A DNA stretch of 64,000 nt, taken from NCBI RefSeq assembly GCF_014842915.1, contig NZ_JACYXI010000001.1, forward strand, positions 372,001 through 436,000, given 5' to 3'. Of this stretch, positions 60,294 through 64,000 are shown piece by piece; positions within the stretch are counted from its first letter, which is position 1; each line of letters opens with the position of its first letter. The translations under genes were made by a program, and so were the position numbers. The notes beneath the pieces were generated by a model. That model was not told the DNA's origin, made no database searches, and saw nothing but the letters and a program-made list of their open reading frames with translations. The stretch is from Roseibium litorale. GTDB taxonomy: Bacteria; Pseudomonadota; Alphaproteobacteria; Rhizobiales; Stappiaceae.

Positions 60294-60844
60294 GGAGCAA
60301 CCACCGTCAGAATATAGCGGGCCTTTTCCGGCCCCGGCGCGTGATAACTGTTGCCCGAGCGCAGCCTGAAGCGCAGGCAGTCCCCGGCCAGCAAGCAATA
60401 TGAAGTGCCCCCGACATCCACGTTGAGCGCCCCTTCCAGAAGAACCAGATAATGTTCCAGATCCGGCAGGGGCGAGGCCCCATAGGCCACCCTTCCGCCC
60501 GGTTCGATCTGCCCTTCGATCACGGTCGCCCGGAACCCGGGAGATGGCGGCGACAGACTGCGGCGGGTAAAGCCGCTCTCCTGATCCGTCCAGACCTCCT
60601 GCTCCGCATGCCGGACGACGGGAGGGGCCATCTCCTGCACCACACCGAAAAGCTCCGCCATCGGCACCCCAAAGGCCGTTGCCAGCTGCCCAAGCACCGC
60701 CGCAGTCGGGCTTGTCTCCCCCCGCTCGATCCGGGAGAGGGTCGCCCGGCTGATGCCGCACCGGGAAGCCAGCTCATCGAGAGACCATCCCCGCCCCTCG
60801 CGCAATGCCACCAAACTGCGGATTAACATCTCAACATCTGACAT
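60290..60844 (-). CDS. XRE family regulator with cupin domain
   Basis: 184 residues. N-terminal Cro/CI helix-turn-helix (SLDELASRCGISRATLSRIE) and C-terminal cupin barrel (about 110-184, LVLLEGALNVDVGGTSYCLL). Such proteins repress or activate metabolic genes after binding a small ligand in the cupin. GAGG lies five bases before the ATG. A perfect 28-bp palindrome sits 17-44 bp upstream and is the likely self-regulatory site; the GNAT gene follows in the same operon. Confidence 0.9.
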   Translation of the reverse strand: MSDVEMLIRSLVALREGRGWSLDELASRCGISRATLSRIERGETSPTAAVLGQLATAFGVPMAELFGVVQEMAPPVVRHAEQEVWTDQESGFTRRSLSPPSPGFRATVIEGQIEPGGRVAYGASPLPDLEHYLVLLEGALNVDVGGTSYCLLAGDCLRFRLRSGNSYHAPGPEKARYILTVVAP

Positions 60845-60860
60845 CTAGACCTCGAACTTC

Positions 60861-60888
60861 TCAAATATGAGAAATATCTCATATTTGA
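60861..60888. promoter_or_regulatory. Perfect 12+4+12 palindrome, likely XRE-cupin operator
   Basis: TCAAATATGAGA (60861-60872) and TCTCATATTTGA (60877-60888) are exact reverse complements around AATA. It is AT-rich in a GC-rich genome and lies 17-44 bp upstream of the regulator ATG, where it could overlap the -10 region or start site. Confidence 0.75.
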
Positions 60889-60954
60889 TCAGATGCAATC
60901 CCCTGTCTCAAAATTATTGCCCACCTCTGTCTTGAAAGACGCTTTCGCGCCGGA

Positions 60955-60983
60955 TTGACGGCCAAATGAGACCAAATTACCCT
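60955..60983 (+). promoter_or_regulatory. Candidate promoter of secreted propeller gene
   Basis: TTGACG (60955-60960), 17-bp spacer, TACCCT (60978-60983), giving a short leader of about 25-30 bases before the ATG at 61017. Confidence 0.4.
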
Positions 60984-61016
60984 ACGTAATCATTCCGGTA
61001 TTCGGAGTTTCCCAAA

Positions 61017-61985
61017 ATGCGGCAGTTTTCGTTGGTCGGACGGCTTGTTTTGAAAGCCGTCCTTTTCATTGCGGCCTTCTTTCCGGCGCAGGCAGACACA
61101 GCTTTTGCTCTGGACTTCAAACCGCTGGGGGGCATCTCAACATCACGGCCCTCTGTGGTGGTTTGGGGCAATGGCTACAGTCAGCGTGTCGCAATTTTCG
61201 TCCGCGGACAGGACAACGCCTTATGGTGGCAGGCGGGTAATGGCGCAGGCGAATGGTATGGCTGGGCGCGGATTGGCGGCGCCCTCAACGGTGCTCCCTC
61301 CTGTACAAATAATGGCCTGGGCTCTGTGGTGTGTATGGTCCGGTGGGCCGATGATTCCCTCGCCTATGCCACCTACGACATCAAGTCCGGCATATGGTCC
61401 GGCTTTACAAACGTCAGTGGCAAACTGATTTCCGATCCGGAAGTCATTCACGCCAAAACAGAAAGCGGAGCAGTTCTGCTTGCCTACGCCCTGGGACTGG
61501 ACAACAGGTTGTGGGAGTGGCGGGCAAGCCGGAGCTGGAGGGTGACCGATGAGAACCGCTATTTCTCGTCAGGTCCATCATGTCTGCGCGGACTGAACGT
61601 TCTGGACTTCCCCTGCTTGATGAAAAACCGGGACACCAAGGCCTGGGAGCTCCTGCTCAGCCCAGATGGCGCCGTATTGCACGACAACGAGAAATACCCG
61701 CCGCAGTATGAAGCCGTATCCCTCGCCGTTCAGGACAGACCGGCGCTGTTTACGGCATCCACGAAGCCCAGCGACTTTTATGTGTTTTTCAGAAATCCGG
61801 CAGGGGAAATAACCGCGATGCGGCACACCGGACCAAACCTATGGTCAAAACTCAAGCCATTGCCAGGCAAGATTGCCTTTGATCCGGGATGCGCCCGCTT
61901 CCCGACCGGCCGTATCTGGTGTGCAATCGTCAATAGCACAGGCGCGGTTACAGCCCTGGGAATTGACACGGCTGATCTGAAATAG
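61017..61985 (+). CDS. Secreted beta-propeller protein (DUF346/PLL-lectin-like)
   Basis: 322 residues with a signal peptide (LVLKAVLFIAAFFPAQADTA). Repeated blade-like units follow the PLL/DUF346 pattern: SRPSVVVWGNGYSQRVAIFV, RGQDNALWWQAGNGAGEWYG and RIGGALNGAPSCTNNGLGSV, with weaker later copies (LGLDNRLWEWRASRSWRVTD, FRNPAGEITAMRHTGPNLWS). Members of this fold bind fucose or other sugars; binding residues were not assigned. Several Cys may pair. It is divergent from the XRE-cupin operon. Confidence 0.7.
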   Translation: MRQFSLVGRLVLKAVLFIAAFFPAQADTAFALDFKPLGGISTSRPSVVVWGNGYSQRVAIFVRGQDNALWWQAGNGAGEWYGWARIGGALNGAPSCTNNGLGSVVCMVRWADDSLAYATYDIKSGIWSGFTNVSGKLISDPEVIHAKTESGAVLLAYALGLDNRLWEWRASRSWRVTDENRYFSSGPSCLRGLNVLDFPCLMKNRDTKAWELLLSPDGAVLHDNEKYPPQYEAVSLAVQDRPALFTASTKPSDFYVFFRNPAGEITAMRHTGPNLWSKLKPLPGKIAFDPGCARFPTGRIWCAIVNSTGAVTALGIDTADLK

Positions 61986-62091
61986 ACGCCCGCATGCCTG
62001 ATTTGCAAATACCTTACAATACAATCAAAAACTGTACAATTTGGACCCGGTCAGAACCCTACGGGCAAAACAGTCATATCGGAGATGGATC

Positions 62092-62655
62092 ATGGCAGAC
62101 ACTTCTTCCAGCATGCGCGACATCCGCCAGAGGATCGTAGACAACTGGGGCTGGTTCCTGGCGCTCGGCATCTGCCTTCTGATCGGCGGCATGATCCTGA
62201 TCGCCGCCCCGCTGGCGTCCTCCATCGCGATCACCCTGCTGATGGCAGCTGTTCTTCTGGTTGGCGGACTGGTCCAGATCTATCAGGCCCTCACGAGCAA
62301 GAGTGGTGGCCGCCATTTGTGGAGCCTGATTACCGGCATCATCGCCGTCATCGGCGCCATCGTCATCTACACCAATCCGCTCGCAGGCACCTTTGCCTTG
62401 ACCCTGGTCATTGCCGCCGTTTTCATTGCCCAAGGCATCAGCCAGCTTCTGCTAGGCTTCCAGCTGAAGCCCCATCAGGGCTGGCTCTGGGTGGTGACCG
62501 CCGGTGCGGTCTCGCTGCTCGCAGGCGTCATGATCTGGATGGAACTCCCCGACTCCGCCGCCTGGGCCCTCGGCCTCGTCGCCGGTATCTCCGTCATGTT
62601 CAACGGCTGGAGCTACATCGCGATTGCTTTGGCCGCACGGGCGGTGAAGGGGTGA
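62092..62655 (+). CDS. HdeD family (DUF308) membrane protein
   Basis: 187 residues with six hydrophobic segments and the glycine-rich DUF308 repeats (WFLALGICLLIGGMILIAAP, SLITGIIAVIGAIVIYTNPL). HdeD in E. coli is linked to acid resistance at high cell density; whether that holds here is unknown. The ATG at 62092 has GGAG about eight bases upstream. Confidence 0.87.
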   Translation: MADTSSSMRDIRQRIVDNWGWFLALGICLLIGGMILIAAPLASSIAITLLMAAVLLVGGLVQIYQALTSKSGGRHLWSLITGIIAVIGAIVIYTNPLAGTFALTLVIAAVFIAQGISQLLLGFQLKPHQGWLWVVTAGAVSLLAGVMIWMELPDSAAWALGLVAGISVMFNGWSYIAIALAARAVKG

Positions 62656-62677
62656 TCCTCCGGATCATTCAAACTGC

Positions 62678-62848
62678 TGGCAAAGGTATAAACCTCTCGA
62701 TCGTCATCCCGGCCAAGCGGAGCGCGAGCCGGGACCGGCGAGCCAAAGGATTAACGATTTCAAATAGTTGAATCCACAACTACCCCGACTCACCGGTCCT
62801 GGATCTTCGCTTCGCTGCGTCCGGGAAGACGAATTGATAGATTTGTCA
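62678..62848. repeat. TGACAAA-type palindromic repeat, copy E
   Basis: 171 bp starting TGGCAAAGG (one base off TGACAAA) and ending TTTGTCA. Aligns with copy A directly and with copy C in reverse. Confidence 0.8.
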
Positions 62849-62953
62849 TCAATCCCGCTGATCCTCCGGATCATTGCCTGGCAAGATCAATGACGGTCAA
62901 ACCTGCCCGCTTCAGAGCGTGACAAGACATGAAAGCGGTGCCGCAGACGCTCT

Positions 62954-63096
62954 TCTCCCCCCTTGCGGGGGAGATGTCAGCGATAGCTGACAGAGGGGGG
63001 TAACGCTTCAGAATATTCAGCCGAATTGATATGCGAAGAGAGGCTGCTACCCCCCTCTGCCCCCATTTGGGGGCATCTCCCCCGCAAGGGGGGAGA
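62954..63096. repeat. BIME-like GC-rich double-hairpin repeat
   Basis: 143 bp. Outer 23-bp arms (62954-62976 and 63074-63096) are perfect reverse complements; inner arms CAGAGGGGGGTA and TACCCCCCTCTG also pair. Small palindromes TCAGC-GATA-GCTGA and CCCCCATTTGGGGG sit in the arms. Elements of this look are widespread in Hyphomicrobiales and unrelated to the TGACAAA family. Confidence 0.85.
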
Positions 63097-63157
63097 CGGG
63101 TGTACGCCGAACCTCTCACGTACAAATTCGGTATGCGAGGAAGATCCACACAAGCCT

Positions 63158-64000
63158 TTAGGTATTGATTAGATCGTCACCGTCAGCCGACGTATCCTCC
63201 TTGTCATCAAGCGCATCTTTGACTTCTTGCGCCCAGCGGCCAAGCCTGTCAAAGCCCTTAATCAACAGACCGAGCGCAACCACTTTCGGACCAATCCCGA
63301 CGACAAGACCAATCACAGCGACTTTAACTCCGGAATTTAAAAGGCCTGATAATGTTTTTGGTAAGTCAGCCCGAAAACGCTTCCATGTTTCGGCACCAAT
63401 ATCGTTCAACTCTTCACCACATCGCTTCCACACGGGTGAAACGAAATTTCTCACGTCGAGTGCTTGCAGTCCTGCGATCATTGAGCGTTTCTCGATAGCC
63501 TCAGCCTGAGCCCTCTCACCCCCTGCGCCTTCTATGATCGTCGTCAGATGCTGCTGCTCGGCGGATCCGTCTTTCAACGCCTCAACGGCGGATGCCCCAA
63601 CAAATGGAGACGCTTCCGCGATCGCTGTTAGCTCGTCGACCGCCTTCCGGAAGGCTTCATAGTTGCGCTCATCCACCTTGAAGCGCATTGCCAACCTGTT
63701 GGCCTCCATCGCGCGCAGCTTTGGATAGAGACTGATCAGATCTTCGGCGCTGGCCGCAAGATCTGCAACGAGCGCCCGAGTGGAGCGCTCCCGATCAGAT
63801 GCAGGATCGGCAAAGGCAGCGGCATCCGCTTCGAGCGCCCGGAAGCGCATCAGCAACCGGCCTTCGCGTATCTCTGCAGCTCTTCCTTGAATACAGTCCA
63901 GGAAAGACGACACCGAAGCGATCAGGCGGGGATCGGCGTGATTGCCCTTCAACCCTGACAATGCGGCAGATGCTTTTTCACGCAGCTCATCCAGGATATC
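63158..64000 (-). CDS. Unrecognised helical protein (5' end outside window)
   Basis: The frame is open to the right edge (upstream of an in-frame TTG at 63961 it reads DILDELREKASAAL), so only the C-terminal 280 residues are seen. Mostly helical, Ala/Glu/Arg-rich, with one hydrophobic segment near the C-terminus (VKVAVIGLVVGIGPKVVALG) and an acidic tail (DALDDKEDTSADGDDL). No domain recognised. No signal peptide can be judged because the start is missing. Confidence 0.7.
   Translation of the reverse strand, partial: DILDELREKASAALSGLKGNHADPRLIASVSSFLDCIQGRAAEIREGRLLMRFRALEADAAAFADPASDRERSTRALVADLAASAEDLISLYPKLRAMEANRLAMRFKVDERNYEAFRKAVDELTAIAEASPFVGASAVEALKDGSAEQQHLTTIIEGAGGERAQAEAIEKRSMIAGLQALDVRNFVSPVWKRCGEELNDIGAETWKRFRADLPKTLSGLLNSGVKVAVIGLVVGIGPKVVALGLLIKGFDRLGRWAQEVKDALDDKEDTSADGDDLINT

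Noticed and set aside
62678..63096. CRISPR-like array
   Set aside because: The repeats are single inverted-repeat elements, not short direct repeats with regular spacers.

Overview
This 64 kb window is a GC-rich chromosomal stretch from an alphaproteobacterium, most likely a member of the Hyphomicrobiales close to Stappiaceae (Roseibium/Labrenzia/Stappia type). The evidence is the gene set: an alphaproteobacterial F-ATPase zeta subunit (DUF1476), usg, BA14K, a DUF6867 protein inside a branched-chain amino-acid ABC operon, a split PurS/PurQ/PurL with a small membrane-protein gene between purS and purQ, a DUF1127 gene next to a MocR regulator, and TPR-ispE followed by a divergent polyprenyl synthase/tRNA methyltransferase pair. 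Genus assignment is inference; no rRNA or tRNA gene is present.

Layout. 0-7 kb: end of radC, a CHASE4-GGDEF-EAL signalling protein, a MeaB-type GTPase and ppdK. 7-18.7 kb: TPR protein, ispE, polyprenyl diphosphate synthase, a shortened DUF2007 gene, TrmN6-like methyltransferase, usg, cytochrome c, a GlxA/FtrA-type regulator, a MoxR/CoxE-like ATPase-VWA pair split by a palindromic repeat, a MazG-like protein, an L,D-transpeptidase and a VOC protein. 18.8-24.4 kb: livH-livM-livG-livF-DUF6867-livJ on the minus strand. 24.7-33.7 kb: flavin reductase, P1 peptidase, a fused indolepyruvate oxidoreductase divergent from an Lrp regulator, a D-amino-acid dehydrogenase, a BASS-type transporter and a DUF2259 protein; most of these suggest amino-acid turnover. 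33.8-42.7 kb: rpe, a membrane protein, purB, a phosphoesterase, a tannase-like esterase, BA14K, a small hydrolase, a small membrane protein, an HpcH/HpaI aldolase and the ATPase zeta subunit.

43-52 kb: purine block purC, purS, small membrane ORF, purQ, then about 4 kb of unrelated genes (DUF2164, DUF1127/MocR pair, an unrecognised coiled-coil membrane-hairpin protein), then purL-bolA-grxD. 52-62.7 kb: DUF2380-like, a small secreted protein, ttcA, rpsD, an EAL-CBS-GGDEF protein, murI-trmJ, a membrane protein, an XRE-cupin/GNAT operon with a perfect palindrome upstream, a secreted beta-propeller protein and an HdeD-family protein. The window ends in two repeat elements and the 3' part of an unrecognised gene.

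No prophage, insertion sequence, CRISPR array or clear defence system was seen. The least explained items are a family of about 160-bp TGACAAA-bounded inverted-repeat elements (five copies), two other palindromic elements, the coiled-coil/membrane-hairpin protein at 47.5-48.6 kb, the partial protein at the right edge, and the XRE operator-like palindrome.
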